The notes beneath the pieces were generated by a model. The model was not told where the DNA came from. It ran no database searches and worked only from the letters and a program-made list of their open reading frames with translations. 64,000 nucleotides of DNA, from assembly GCF_014650995.1 (NCBI RefSeq), contig NZ_BMWA01000001.1, positions 124,001 to 188,000 of the forward strand. The letters run 5' to 3'. This DNA comes from Streptomyces viridiviolaceus (lineage in GTDB: Bacteria; Actinomycetota; Actinomycetes; Streptomycetales; Streptomycetaceae). Within the stretch, counting starts at the first letter, position 1, and every line of letters starts with the position of its first letter. Shown here one piece after another: positions 27,337 through 37,700 of the stretch. A program made the translations under genes and the position numbers.

Positions 27337-27873
27337 TCACCTCATCGGCACATCGAAGTGCACGATCCCCTCCCCGCCCCCGGCTTCCTCGCGCTCGTCG
27401 TGCACGACCTTGGCGAGCGACCGCCAGAACGGCTCGGCACCGGTGACAGCCGGGTCGGTGTGCAGGTAGACGGCGCGATATCCGCCGTCCGCGGCGGCGA
27501 ACGCGAGCAACTCGTCGACGAGCCGCCGGGCCAGCCCACGCCGACGATGCCCGGGCCGGACGTACACGCGCCGCAGCTGCGCGGTCACCCCGGACGGGTA
27601 GCGCTCGGCGACGTGCCGGGGGTTCGGCGGATGAGCCGGCCCCCGGGAGTCGAGCGCACCGGTGCCGACGACCTCACCGGCTTTATCGACGGCCACGAGC
27701 AGGGTGTGCCGCTCCGGCACCAGGTACGCACCGGCCGGGTCGATGATGTCGCCGTGCCAGCGGGGCACGTACCCGGTGCCGAAGTCGCGGTAGACGGTGT
27801 CGAGCATCACGGCTCGGGCGCCGTCGAGGTCCTCCTGGGTGGCGGTCCTGATGTTGTAGTCGCGATGATGCAC
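27337..27873 (-). CDS. GNAT-family N-acetyltransferase
   Basis: This is a 178-residue acetyl-CoA-dependent transferase. The acetyl-CoA loop is visible as RRVYVRPGHRRRGLARRLV followed by the helix DELLAFAA. The strand VVGTGALDSRG precedes it and YLHTDPAVTGAEPFWRSL follows, a complete GNAT core. The GTG start lies within a 20-bp inverted repeat. Upstream of the start on the coding strand I see no good Shine-Dalgarno, so a leaderless mRNA is possible. Substrate unknown. It is on the same strand as the metal-type transport operon, but the Zur-like box lies between them, so it is probably a separate unit. Confidence 0.82.
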   Translation of the reverse strand: MHHRDYNIRTATQEDLDGARAVMLDTVYRDFGTGYVPRWHGDIIDPAGAYLVPERHTLLVAVDKAGEVVGTGALDSRGPAHPPNPRHVAERYPSGVTAQLRRVYVRPGHRRRGLARRLVDELLAFAAADGGYRAVYLHTDPAVTGAEPFWRSLAKVVHDEREEAGGGEGIVHFDVPMR

Positions 27874-27884
27874 TTGCGCATCAT
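27865..27884. promoter_or_regulatory. Inverted repeat over the GNAT start codon
   Basis: ATGATGCACTTGCGCATCAT has perfect 7-bp arms (ATGATGC and GCATCAT) around six bases. It overlaps the GTG start of the GNAT gene and its upstream region, so it could be an operator or an mRNA hairpin that hides the start. The binding protein is unknown. Confidence 0.5.
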
Positions 27885-27956
27885 ATGCATTAAGCCTCCG
27901 AAGCTGATCAACGAGGGTGGGAGATGCCCGCCACGGCGGAAGAGGCGAATCCCCCG

Positions 27957-28496
27957 TTACTCGATGCCCGTCGCGTCGAGGAGCCGCACCAGGTCCTTGC
28001 GTCCGTAGCCGAGCAAGCGGGCACGGTCAGCGGCCATGAGCCACAGGTGCGCGAGGATCTCCGCCGCGTAGCCGTTCTTGCCGACGTCGAACCATTCCTG
28101 GGGCTTGTCGATACCCAGGCTGTTCATCACCACCCCGTACCGACGGCGCACTTCCGAGACCGTCCCGGCGACCGCGTCCAGAAGCGTCTTCCCCGGGCGT
28201 TCGCACTCCAGGGCGAAGCATCCCCGGTCGACCGGTACACACCCCTCCGGTGGGTCCGTCCGCAGCCCGGCGTACCGCTCGTCCCCGAACCCGACGTGGC
28301 CGAACGCGTCGTGCACGAGCGAGAACCGGTGGAAGCCGGGCGGTACCGGAGGCGGTGGTGGCGTGTACTCCCATCCGGCGTCCTCATACAGCAGCCGCTT
28401 GACCTCTTCCGCGTCGACGTGCGTCACCGCGAAGCCCGTGCTCTCGTTCCGACCGGTCGTCGTACCGTCTGGATTGCGGTGGAAACTCAGACCCAT
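27957..28496 (-). CDS. Hypothetical protein
   Basis: This is a 179-residue soluble protein with no family I recognise. It has an N-terminal segment (about 1-45) ending in YEDAGWEYT, a proline stretch PPPPPVPP, a middle region VHDAFGHVGFGDERYAGL, and a C-terminal helical part with WFDVGKNGYAAEILAHLWLMAADRARLL. An excellent ribosome-binding site (GGGAGGG, four bases before ATG) supports the start. It is 130 bases downstream of the SF1 helicase gene on the same strand, so it marks the left edge of the defence-like island. Whether it belongs to it is not clear. Confidence 0.65.
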   Translation of the reverse strand: MGLSFHRNPDGTTTGRNESTGFAVTHVDAEEVKRLLYEDAGWEYTPPPPPVPPGFHRFSLVHDAFGHVGFGDERYAGLRTDPPEGCVPVDRGCFALECERPGKTLLDAVAGTVSEVRRRYGVVMNSLGIDKPQEWFDVGKNGYAAEILAHLWLMAADRARLLGYGRKDLVRLLDATGIE

Positions 28497-28626
28497 GTGC
28501 CCTCCCGTGGTCCGCGACGAGGAGGAACCAGGCGTCCTCGTCGCTGGATCAAACGGGCCGCGAAGCGATCACGTGCCCACGCCGAGGACGATCACCCGAT
28601 CGCGTGACAGTGCGAGCCTGCACAGC

Positions 28627-29712
28627 TCACCCTCGCTGCAAGTCCCTGCTGCCCACCTGTGCCAGAAGGGGTGGTTCCGTCTCCCCTTCGTAGCCGAGGT
28701 GAAGTTCATGACGGGCTCTGGTGGCGAGGACGTAGTAGCTCATGCGCACAGCGGCGGAGGACGGGTCGGTCGAGGCGTCGTGGTGCGTGTCGGGAATGAC
28801 GACTGTGTCGAAGTCGAGGCCCTTGGCGCTGGCGCGGTGGACGATCACGATGCCAGGGCGGGCCAAGTCGAGGTTGCGGTACTGGCCACCCTTGGCTTCG
28901 GACGTGTACAGCTGCGACTTGAGGCGCGGTGCCCGGCGCTGGAGGCTGCCCAGCACGGAGAACTGGGTGTGTTTGGAGCCCGCGATCACGCCGATGCGCT
29001 TACGGGGATGTGCCTCTGCCAGCAGGATCAGCAGGTCGGCGGCGCCCCGCTCGTGGAACCGGTGCAGACGCGGCACCGGCCCTTGTCGTTCAGGCAGGTC
29101 AGGTATGCCGGCGCCGGTGTGGAAATGGGCGGCGAAGGCCGCGATCTGCTGGGTGTTGCGATGGTTGCCGTCGACTTCGTGGCGTGTACACCTGCCCAGG
29201 TTGCGGGCGACTTCCGCGAGCGTCGAGTTGGTGTCCGTGAGCCGCTGACACTCGTCCGCGAAGACGGTCGTACGGGCCTGGAGCATGCGGCAGAGCAGGT
29301 AGAACTCGGGAGGCAGGTCCTGTCCCTCGTCGACGACCAGGGTCAATCCGGGCGCCGGGCCGGTTTCGGCGGCCCGGTCGAAGAGGGCGTTCCAGTCGTA
29401 CCAGCCGTCGCCGTCGCCGCCCGGCCTGTTTCCGTACCACTCGGCGAGCCACCCGTGGGCGGTGGTGACGCGGACCGAGCGGTCGGAAGGCCCGAGTACG
29501 TGGACGACCCCGGCGAGCGCCTGTCGCAGCAGATTCGATCGGGTCAACAGGACCACCGGGGTGCCGGTGAGGGCGAGCATCACGGCCCGCTGGGCGGCCA
29601 GGATGCTCTTGCCGCTTCCGGGCGGGCCGCTGACCAGGTGGTTGCCCTCGAACGGCAGACCGTCGAGGGCGGCCCGCTGGGACGGCGTGAGGTCCAGGTA
29701 GGTGACGGTCAC
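28627..29712 (-). CDS. Superfamily 1 (UvrD-like) helicase, last gene of the drmA-drmB operon
   Basis: This is a 361-residue SF1 helicase/ATPase. Walker A is GPPGSGKS at residues 29-36; motif II is VVDEGQD (D128-D132); motif III-like VFADECQRLTD, a GNHRNT segment, and the C-terminal VHRASAKGLDFDTVVIPD and SYYVLATRARHELHL correspond to motifs IV-VI of UvrD-like enzymes. No nuclease domain is present. Its GTG overlaps the drmB stop (GTGA), so it is co-translated with DrmA and DrmB. In described class 1 DISARM loci the gene after drmB is the phospholipase-D protein DrmC; this protein has no HKD motif and is not DrmC. It is likely a functional part of this variant. Confidence 0.85.
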   Translation of the reverse strand: MTVTYLDLTPSQRAALDGLPFEGNHLVSGPPGSGKSILAAQRAVMLALTGTPVVLLTRSNLLRQALAGVVHVLGPSDRSVRVTTAHGWLAEWYGNRPGGDGDGWYDWNALFDRAAETGPAPGLTLVVDEGQDLPPEFYLLCRMLQARTTVFADECQRLTDTNSTLAEVARNLGRCTRHEVDGNHRNTQQIAAFAAHFHTGAGIPDLPERQGPVPRLHRFHERGAADLLILLAEAHPRKRIGVIAGSKHTQFSVLGSLQRRAPRLKSQLYTSEAKGGQYRNLDLARPGIVIVHRASAKGLDFDTVVIPDTHHDASTDPSSAAVRMSYYVLATRARHELHLGYEGETEPPLLAQVGSRDLQRG

Positions 29713-31571
29713 TGCTGCTCCAGGGCGGTGGCCGCGGCGGAACGCGCCGCGTTGACGATCGACTCCAGGTAGCCGGTCACGTGCTCGCCACCGACGACGA
29801 GGGCCCGGTCCAAGAGGGTGTTGCCGGTCTCGCAACTTGTCTCGGGCAGCAGGGCGCAGGCGTGGCAAGCCGCACGGTTGAGGTTGCCGAAGCCCTGGCC
29901 GGTGTGCTCGGCGCACAGCGGGTCGGCGGAACACCAGGCGGCGGCCTCCGTCATCCGCAACAACGTCTCGGCCAGCCGCGGGGGTTCGCCCTGGCGCACG
30001 AGTCCGCCGAGCGTGCCCTCCGCGTCACCGGCGGCCGTGTAGACGAGGATGCCGTACTGGTCCTGCTCGGGACGGGCGTAGATCCGCTCGCGCAGGCTCG
30101 CCGTGGTGTATCCGGACTCGAAGGAGAGCTGGCGGATCAGCAGATGCGCGAGCGTGTGCAGGAGCACGAATCGAGGGGTGAGTTCCGGGCCGGTCAGGGC
30201 CTCCAGGCGGTCCCGCTGAAAGGACCGGTCAAGGTCGGTCCGCATTCCGGTGACGCGCTGCCGCACCTCCCGGTCGGCCTCCCAAGCCGTCAGCTCGGCC
30301 CGGTCCAGAGTCAGGAAGACGCCCTCGCCGAAGACCTCCACGGCCGGCAGCCACTTGAGACGGCGGGCGGTGTCGGCCGGTACGACGGTGGCGTCCGGGG
30401 AGACCCGGCTGAAACCGGACAGGGCGCGCACCTCACGCAGTCGGTCGGCGAGGACTATCCTGCCGAACCGGCGGCCGAGGGCGGCCCACGGCTCGGCGGT
30501 CTCCCCGGCCACGCCGAGGGTGGTCTCGCGCAGCGCGAAGTCCCGGGTGGCGGGCGGGGTCGGGGCGTTGAAGGCGGCCCACTCCTCGCGGCTGAGGTCG
30601 GGGCGGGCGGGGCCGGCGTGCGCAACGGCCAGCACCGGGTCCGTGGATGGCGGACCCTGCCCCGTCTCCTCGGCGATCAGCGCGTCCAGAAGAGCGTCGT
30701 CGGCGCCGGTGTCCTCCTGGATCATCGTCCGGAAGACGGTGGCGCGTGGCGTGGCGGACACCCTGCACAGCGACACCCACAGGTCGTGTTCCCTCACCTT
30801 CGCCGCAAGTTCCTCGTCGGCATGGGCTGCCGGTACGTCGGTCTCGGGGATGTCGAGCGCCGAGTGGACGATCGGGTAGTACAGGTTGCCGGCCGTGCGT
30901 TGCACGATCTGCACCGGCCGGGGGCACTCCACCCGCTCGTTCGCCCGCTGCCAGGGGTTGCGCCCAGAGCAGCGCATGCCGTGCGTGCCGAGAATGTCGA
31001 GCAGGTCCCGGGACGCGCCGCAGCCCTTGGCCGTGCAGGCCACGGACAGCGCCTCGAGGCCTGAGGCCCGCTCGGAGACGAGGAAGCGCAGCCTGTCGCG
31101 CTCCTCGCACCGCCGTCGTTCACCGCCGTCGCGCCGCGAGTGGGCCCAGAACCACCAGTCGACGTCACTGAGGTGCCCGGCCTGGCAGATCTGCACGAAC
31201 CGCATGGGCGCCAGCGTCCGGGCCGGCGAGCAGGACGGACAACGCGGCGGCTGCCCGGGCTTCTCGTCGGCGATCCGCCAGCGCTTCATCCGACGGCAGG
31301 AGCCGCAGAACAGCCAGGACGGGAAGCGGATGTACGGCGCACCGGGGGCGTCGGGGATGTCGAATCGGTCGTTGGCGGTCGCGGGGGCGGCGTAGAAACC
31401 GGAGACTCCGAGCCGGAGGGCGAGACGGGCGGACTCGATCCTCTGCCTGCCCCTGGCCGGCCAGTCTCCGATGCCGGTGGCGACGAAGGACTCGCCCTGG
31501 ATGTCGAAGACGGCACCGACGCCGAACGGCACCACCGTCTGCGACTGGCGTACCCGCAGTGTGCGGCTCAC
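29709..31571 (-). CDS. drmB: DrmB-like DUF1998 protein
   Basis: This is a 620-residue DUF1998 protein of the DISARM DrmB type. The N-terminus VRQSQTVVPFGVGAVFDIQG is typical of the family. A four-Cys zinc ribbon is at C89/C92 (FCGSC) and C111/C114 (RCPSC). The C-terminal DUF1998 region (about 480-600) contains HTLAHLLIRQLSFESGYTTAS and a Cys-rich WCSADPLC...ACHAC segment. In DISARM, DrmA and DrmB form a DNA-translocating complex that blocks incoming phage DNA. The GTG at 31571 overlaps the drmA stop, and its own stop overlaps the SF1 helicase start, so the three are strictly coupled. Confidence 0.88.
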   Translation of the reverse strand: MSRTLRVRQSQTVVPFGVGAVFDIQGESFVATGIGDWPARGRQRIESARLALRLGVSGFYAAPATANDRFDIPDAPGAPYIRFPSWLFCGSCRRMKRWRIADEKPGQPPRCPSCSPARTLAPMRFVQICQAGHLSDVDWWFWAHSRRDGGERRRCEERDRLRFLVSERASGLEALSVACTAKGCGASRDLLDILGTHGMRCSGRNPWQRANERVECPRPVQIVQRTAGNLYYPIVHSALDIPETDVPAAHADEELAAKVREHDLWVSLCRVSATPRATVFRTMIQEDTGADDALLDALIAEETGQGPPSTDPVLAVAHAGPARPDLSREEWAAFNAPTPPATRDFALRETTLGVAGETAEPWAALGRRFGRIVLADRLREVRALSGFSRVSPDATVVPADTARRLKWLPAVEVFGEGVFLTLDRAELTAWEADREVRQRVTGMRTDLDRSFQRDRLEALTGPELTPRFVLLHTLAHLLIRQLSFESGYTTASLRERIYARPEQDQYGILVYTAAGDAEGTLGGLVRQGEPPRLAETLLRMTEAAAWCSADPLCAEHTGQGFGNLNRAACHACALLPETSCETGNTLLDRALVVGGEHVTGYLESIVNAARSAAATALEQQ

Positions 31572-34500
31572 AGGTCGGCTCCCTTCACCGTCACCTGGCA
31601 TTCCCGGTCCACGTTGCGCATGGAGTTCGGTGTCTCCCACAGGCCGTAGTTCTGCTCGAAGCTCTTGATCAGGTTGGACTGGCCCTTGCCCTGGCTGCGG
31701 TAGTACAACTCGCGGCCGTCCTTGCGGGCCTCGCGCGCCGCGTCCTCCCAGTCGGCGATCAGGCCCGCGAGCTCCTTGCGGACCGCGTCGCCGACGGCCG
31801 GGTCGGCGGCCTCTGCGCGCACGGCCAACGTCTCGGCGAGTGACTCCGCTTCGGGAAGGCGATCGAGGATGTTCCCGGCCTGGTTCTCGGCGGCAAGACC
31901 GAGCCGGTGCCGTACGAGGACGACGAGGGCGGCGTGCAGGGCGCGCCGCCGGCTAGGCACGGACCACGGCGTGACGCTGGTCGGTTCGACGTGCCGGTAG
32001 AGGGAGCGGTGGTACACGTCGAAGGTCTCGTAGTGGGAACGGTCCCTGGGGCGGGTGGCGTTGAAGAACGTCACGACGAGTCCGGGGACCGTGTGCCGGC
32101 CGACCCGGCTGGTGGCCTGGATGTACTCGGCGGTCGTCTTGGGCTGGCCTTGCATCAGCATCAGCGCGAGCCGCTTGACGTCGACACCGACGGACAGCAT
32201 GTTCGTGCAGGGCAGGAAGGACACCGACTGCGGGTCGTCCCAGCTCTTCTCCAGCCGGTCCAGCAGGACGGGCTGCTCGGCGCGGGGAAGGTTGCTGGTG
32301 AGTTCCTGCACCTGGTGGTCCGTCAGTTTCCTGGTGCCGTTGCCCGCGTCCAGGCCGGCGAGCTGGGCGGGGATGTCGTCGGCCGCGGCGGTGACCGTAC
32401 GGCCCAGCTCGCGCAGGCTGTGGTGGTAGGCGACGAGGGTCCAGTAGGCGTCCCGATGCTTCTCGGGCAGCTCCCAGGCCCCTTGGAGCAGGGCAGCGGC
32501 GGTGGCCACGGCGGCACGGCCGGCCGTGTGGCCCTGGGCCATGACGCCCAGGTAGCGCCGGCCGGGCCGGGAGGTGTCGGGTTCCGCGAAGTACGAGTGG
32601 CGTGCGTCGAGCCCGGCGGGCGGGAACAGCTGGACTCCACCGCCGTACAGGGCGCGGACCTGCTCCCCGGAGCGGCGGATGGTCGCCGTGGACGCGACCA
32701 CCTTGGGGCCGGTGCCGTCGGGGCCGGTGCACAGCCCGAGGACGGCGGACTCGTACAGTCCGACAGTGGTGCCGAGCGGGCCGGTGAGCAGGTGCAGCTC
32801 GTCCTGGATGACGAGCGACGGCGGCAGATTCCCGGTGCCGTCGGCGCCGCCCGCCCCGAAAAGCCGTCCCGCGCGGGGTTCCCAGGCGAGCCGAGCGAAC
32901 TTGTCGACGGTCCCGAGGACGAACGTCGGCGGTCGGTCGTAGAGGTGCTCGTCCACGACGGCGACGGGTAGTTCGTCGTGGAAGACACACTCCTCCCTCG
33001 GACAGAAGAAGCTGAAGGAGTCGGCCGCGGCGCGCACGCCGTAGTCGCCGATGTCGGGCGACTTGTGGGCGGGCAGGATGCGGGTGCCGCACCACGGGCA
33101 CCGGTCGAGGATGAAGACGTCGTCGGGCTGGGCGGCCTGGCGTGCGTTCTCGTAAGCCGTGCGGGCCTTGTCGTAGGTGTTCGGGGTGGTGGTCTCGCCG
33201 ACCCACAGGCCGATGGAGAACGGCTCCGCTCCGTACACCGCCGGATTCGCGCGTCGCAGTGTCTCCAGTGCGCAGACGGTGGTGGCGGCCCGCTGGAACT
33301 GCTGGGTGGTAAGCAGGCTGAGGGTGTACCGGCTGAGCACGGCCGTGCCCCCGCCGCCCGGCTCCTCACGCCGCAGCACCATCGCGAAGGCGGCCAGCAG
33401 CAGATACGCCTCGGTCTTGCCACCGCCGGTCGGGAACCAGATCAGGTCCGTTACGGCCCGGTCCGCGTGGCGCGAGTCGGCCATGCCGTCGACGGAGAGC
33501 AGGAAGAACGCCAGCTGGAAGGGGCGCCAGGTGGCGTCCGGGTACGGCTCCGGGGCAGGGGGTACGGCTTCCCGGCGGGGGCGTCGTGCGCCGGCGAGGT
33601 CGGGTGCTGAGTGGCGCATCTGCAGGGCAATGGCACGGTTGGCGGTGCGGAAGGCGTGCAGCAGCTCGGGCCGGCGCGGGTCACAGAGAGTGCGGACGCC
33701 GGCCTCGATCCGCGCGACGGCGGTGCCGATGCGGTCGAGGATGCGTTCGGCGGCTTCGCGCCCCCACTCGGGAACATCCTCGTTCAGCTGCCCGACGTAC
33801 CACGCCCGGTAGTCGGCGGCGAACTCGGCCAGTTCCTCCTGCAGCTGCTCGACCGGTACGTCCGGGTCGGCGAGGTGGAGGAGGTTGAGCACCGGTGACC
33901 CGCTGAGCCCCGCGGCCCGTACGCCGGTGACCTCGGCCTCGGGCATGACGGCCGCGCTCAGCTCGGTCACCTGTCCCCCGGCGTCGTCGTACCCTTCCGC
34001 GACCGCGCATCCGTGGCCCACGGCGTGCGTGCGGACGTGCCGGTACTGGAGACGGAGTTCCTGCTCCTCCGGGTCGCGGCTGGCCAGGCGGACGCTCGGG
34101 TACTGGAGCACCCTGCCGTCCACGGGCCGGGCCCGCAGCTCCACTTGGAACAGCATCCGGTTCCAGTGGGCGGCCTTGCCCAGTCCGGGCTCGTGCCGAG
34201 CGGCGTTGACCAAGGCGACGGTGACGAGCCGGCCGGTGCCGAAGCCACGGAGTCGCACCCGGAGTTCAGCGCGCCCGTCCAGGACTGACACCTGATCCTG
34301 GCCCGGAGCGAGCCGGTGCGTTTCGGGCGGCAGGGGGATGCGCTGCCAGCACCGGCCGCGCTCGCTCGTGCCGGCGCGGGTTTCGTAGCGGGCGGCGGAG
34401 CAGTCGATTTCCACGGTGTCCGCATCGGTGTAGAAGCTGAAACCGAGGGAGGAGGGGAGCCAGGAGTTGGACTCGGGAACGGGGTCGGAGGCAGGCGCGG

Positions 34501-34705
34501 TGTCCTCCGCCCGGACCTCCGTACCGGCCCCCTCCAGTTCCTCGGCGGCCGCGTCCAACTGGCGCTGGAGATCGGCCTCCTGCGGGTAGAGGGTGCCCAT
34601 GAGGTACTGGCGGTCGGGCGGGGCGTCGAGCGTCTCGTGTTCGCCTTCGGCCGGGCCGACGAGTTGCCTTCGAAGGTAGGAGACGAGTTCCTGTCGGGGA
34701 TCCAT
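31568..34705 (-). CDS. drmA: DrmA-like DISARM helicase
   Basis: This is a 1045-residue SF2 helicase of the DISARM DrmA family. The N-terminal ~380 residues (LRRQLVGPAEGEHE, then PPDRQYLMGTLYP) are the DrmA-specific part. Helicase motif I is FPTGGGKTEA (PTGGGKT at 425-431), motif II is DELH at 635-638, motif III is STATIRR, and motif VI is QATSRVGR. An insertion with CPWCG (536-540) and FFCPREECVF forms a likely zinc site. The ATG at 34705 follows AGGA and lies 65 bases after the sigma-factor gene on the same strand. Its stop overlaps the drmB start. Partner of DrmB in the DISARM core. Confidence 0.9.
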   Translation of the reverse strand: MDPRQELVSYLRRQLVGPAEGEHETLDAPPDRQYLMGTLYPQEADLQRQLDAAAEELEGAGTEVRAEDTAPASDPVPESNSWLPSSLGFSFYTDADTVEIDCSAARYETRAGTSERGRCWQRIPLPPETHRLAPGQDQVSVLDGRAELRVRLRGFGTGRLVTVALVNAARHEPGLGKAAHWNRMLFQVELRARPVDGRVLQYPSVRLASRDPEEQELRLQYRHVRTHAVGHGCAVAEGYDDAGGQVTELSAAVMPEAEVTGVRAAGLSGSPVLNLLHLADPDVPVEQLQEELAEFAADYRAWYVGQLNEDVPEWGREAAERILDRIGTAVARIEAGVRTLCDPRRPELLHAFRTANRAIALQMRHSAPDLAGARRPRREAVPPAPEPYPDATWRPFQLAFFLLSVDGMADSRHADRAVTDLIWFPTGGGKTEAYLLLAAFAMVLRREEPGGGGTAVLSRYTLSLLTTQQFQRAATTVCALETLRRANPAVYGAEPFSIGLWVGETTTPNTYDKARTAYENARQAAQPDDVFILDRCPWCGTRILPAHKSPDIGDYGVRAAADSFSFFCPREECVFHDELPVAVVDEHLYDRPPTFVLGTVDKFARLAWEPRAGRLFGAGGADGTGNLPPSLVIQDELHLLTGPLGTTVGLYESAVLGLCTGPDGTGPKVVASTATIRRSGEQVRALYGGGVQLFPPAGLDARHSYFAEPDTSRPGRRYLGVMAQGHTAGRAAVATAAALLQGAWELPEKHRDAYWTLVAYHHSLRELGRTVTAAADDIPAQLAGLDAGNGTRKLTDHQVQELTSNLPRAEQPVLLDRLEKSWDDPQSVSFLPCTNMLSVGVDVKRLALMLMQGQPKTTAEYIQATSRVGRHTVPGLVVTFFNATRPRDRSHYETFDVYHRSLYRHVEPTSVTPWSVPSRRRALHAALVVLVRHRLGLAAENQAGNILDRLPEAESLAETLAVRAEAADPAVGDAVRKELAGLIADWEDAAREARKDGRELYYRSQGKGQSNLIKSFEQNYGLWETPNSMRNVDRECQVTVKGADL

Positions 34706-34770
34706 GGTGTTCCTGGTGGTCGGGGCTGTGATGTGCTCGGACGGAGTCGCGGGAACGGCGGACGCGCGGC

Positions 34771-37700
34771 TCAGGGCCGGCGCCAGCGGTCCCGGAGCGA
34801 GGTGCGGCCCTGGGCCGCTTCCCGCGCCGCGGCGAGTTGTGCCTGGGCCTCGCCGAGCTGCGTCTCCAGGTCGGTGATGCGGATCCAGGCGTTGTGCTCG
34901 CTCTGTGCGATGCGCTGTGCCGCCTGCCGCTCGGCCTCCTCGGCGCGCCGACGGGCCGCTTCGACGAACATGTCCCGCTGCACGACGGCCGCCTCGGCCT
35001 CCCTCAGCCGCTCCTCCACTTCCGCGACCCGTAGCTGAGCACCCTGGCGGTACTCCTCCCGCGCAGACGCCGCTGCACGCTCCCGCTCGGCGGCGTCTGA
35101 CTCGGCCTTTTGCAGCCTGGTCTCCAACTCGGCGACCCAGGCCCCGGCGGCACGTTCGCGCTCGGTGGCAGCCGCGTGAGCCTGTCTCAGCCGCGACTCG
35201 AGGTCTCTGATGCGGGCCTCGGCGTCCTCGCGGTACTCCCGCAGTCTTTGCTCGAGGTCGTGGATCCGCTGCTGGGTGCCGGCCGCCTGCCGGGCGGCCT
35301 CCTCTGCGTGTTCGGCCCTGCGCAGCAGCGCCTCGTACGCCCTGCGATGCTGCTCCCTCAGATGCGTGAGGTGCTCGTCGGCCTGGTGCCGCACGTGCTT
35401 CTCGCGCCGTTCCCATGCTCTGTCCGCGCGTTTCAGCAGCTCCTCTTCCAGCGCGTCGAGCTGCCGTTCGGCCTCCGCTCGGGCGGCCGCAACGCGGTCT
35501 TCGGCACTGCTCCGCTCCTCGCTCAGCCGACGCTCGTGCTCCTGCGCCAGCTGGGCGAGTACGGCCTCGTGCTGGGCACGGACCTGGGCGAGCAACCGGT
35601 CGGCGTCGACCGGCGGTTCTTCAACCGACGGTTGTTCGGACGAGGCCGGCTGCGCCTTCTCGGGGATCGCCGTTGGTTCCCCGGACGTGCTCACGCCTCC
35701 GTCACTGTTCTCGGGCGCGGGTTCGGTCCGTTTCGGGCGTGCCTCGGCGAACTCCCGCAGGGCGTCACGGACGGCGAGGCGCGATTCGGTCCCTACCAGG
35801 GGCTTCGTGGCCAGGTACGCCCGAGGCGTCGCCCCGGCCAGCGCCTCGGCAGGCCGCTCGAAGAAGTGCTCGGGCCGGAGTCCCAGCTCCTTTACCGCGT
35901 CGAAGATCCCCTGGAGTAGTTCCAGGGCTGTGACGACGGGCCGGTCGAGCATGCCCCGTTCCCGCGCGGCGCGTACCACTGCGTCCCTGGCGGACGCACC
36001 GAGCAGTACGGACAGCTGCAGATGCCCCAGGGCCAGCAGCGCGTACTCGGCGAGCCAGGCCACCCCACCGCCCAGGGGCGGGCGTGTGAGCGTCAGGGCC
36101 TTTTCCCAGTCGGCGGTGGCCTGCGGTGCACCCACGGAGACAACGGTCTTCGGCTCCGCGCCCGCGTCCTCCCCCTCCGCGTCTTCATCTTCCGCGTCTG
36201 CGTCGGCTGAAGGCGCTTCGCGAGCGTCCACAGCGGTCAGCGGGTGTCCGTCGGGATCACGCGCATCGTCCACGCGTTCCACCTCCGGCGCTTCCTCCTC
36301 GCTCTCGTCCACCTCCTCCGGCTCCTGGGGACGCGGAGGCGTCGCGGCGAGAAACTCCCGCAGCGCGTCACGCACGGCCAGTCGCGACTCGCCGTTCACC
36401 AACGGCCGGCTCGCGAGGTAGGTACGGGGCGTAACTCCGCGGAGCGCTTCGGCGGGGCGGTCGAAGAAGTCCTCGGGGCGCAGACCGAGCTCGGCGACGT
36501 TGTCGAAGACGCGGCGGAGCACTTCCAGCGCCGTCAGCACCAGACGGTCGGCCGGCTCCCGGTCCCGGGCGATACGCAGAGCCGCATCAGCCGCCGACTG
36601 TCCGAGGACCACCACAAGAGCCTCGTGGCCCATGGCCGTGAGCGCGTACTCGGCGAGCCAGCTCTGGCCGGACGGTTCCTTGGCCAGACGGCGGGCACGG
36701 TCCCAGGCCTCCGATGCCACCGCCGGAGGCGTCGCTTCGGCACCGGTGTTCGCGGGTACAGCGGGCGCGGCCTGGGCAGTCGGAACACGGGCCGGCGGCC
36801 GGGCCTTGGTGCCGCTGCCATGGGCGGCCCTGCCTCTGCCGGCAGTAGTCCTGTCGGGCTCCGTGCGGGCCGCCAGGGCCCGGACGCCGAAGACGCGGGC
36901 CATGCGCATCCGCTCCACCAACGCGGGCCGCAGCTTCTGCTCCAACTGCCGGATGCGCTCCCGGGTCACGCCGAACTCCCGGCCCACCTCGTCCAGGGTC
37001 GACGGGTCGTCTCCGTCGAGCCCCAGACGGCGCACGAGAATCCGGTGATCGCGCCCGGTGAACGTGTTCACCACGGTTATGATCTCCTGCACGTGCATGG
37101 CGCTCAGCACGTCGCGTTCCACCGAGGGCAGCGGCTGGGCTCGTTCGACGAAGTCGGCGAGGGTGGACCCGTCGCCGATGACACGGTCGAGCGAGTCGGT
37201 TCGCCGGCTCAGCCTGCGGATCTCCTCGACCTTCGCCAGGCTCAGGTCGCAGGCCACCGCAACGTCCGCCGCGGTCGTCGGCCGGCCCTGCGCGGCGAGA
37301 CTGCGCTCGGCGTTCGCCACCTTGCGCATCTGCTCGTGCATGTGGACGGGGATCCGGATGACAGCACCCTCGTCGGCGATGGCGCGTGTGATCGACTGCC
37401 GGACCCACCAGGTCGCATACGTGGAGAACTTGTTGCCCATCAGCGGGTCGAACTTTCGCGCTGCCCGCATCAGCCCGAGCACACCGTGCTGGAACAGGTC
37501 CTCGTAGTCCAAGCCCTGTTCCAGCATGGTCCGGGCCAGTGAGTGCACCAGACCCTGGTTGTGGAGGACGAGGCAGTCGCGGGCCCGGACCCGGAGATCG
37601 CCCCTCGGCAGCGACTTGAGTTCGTCCTCGTCGGGCTCCTGGGCAATCCGTTCCGGCCCGCCCCGGACCAGCGCGGCCAGTCCCACCTCGGCCTCGGCGC

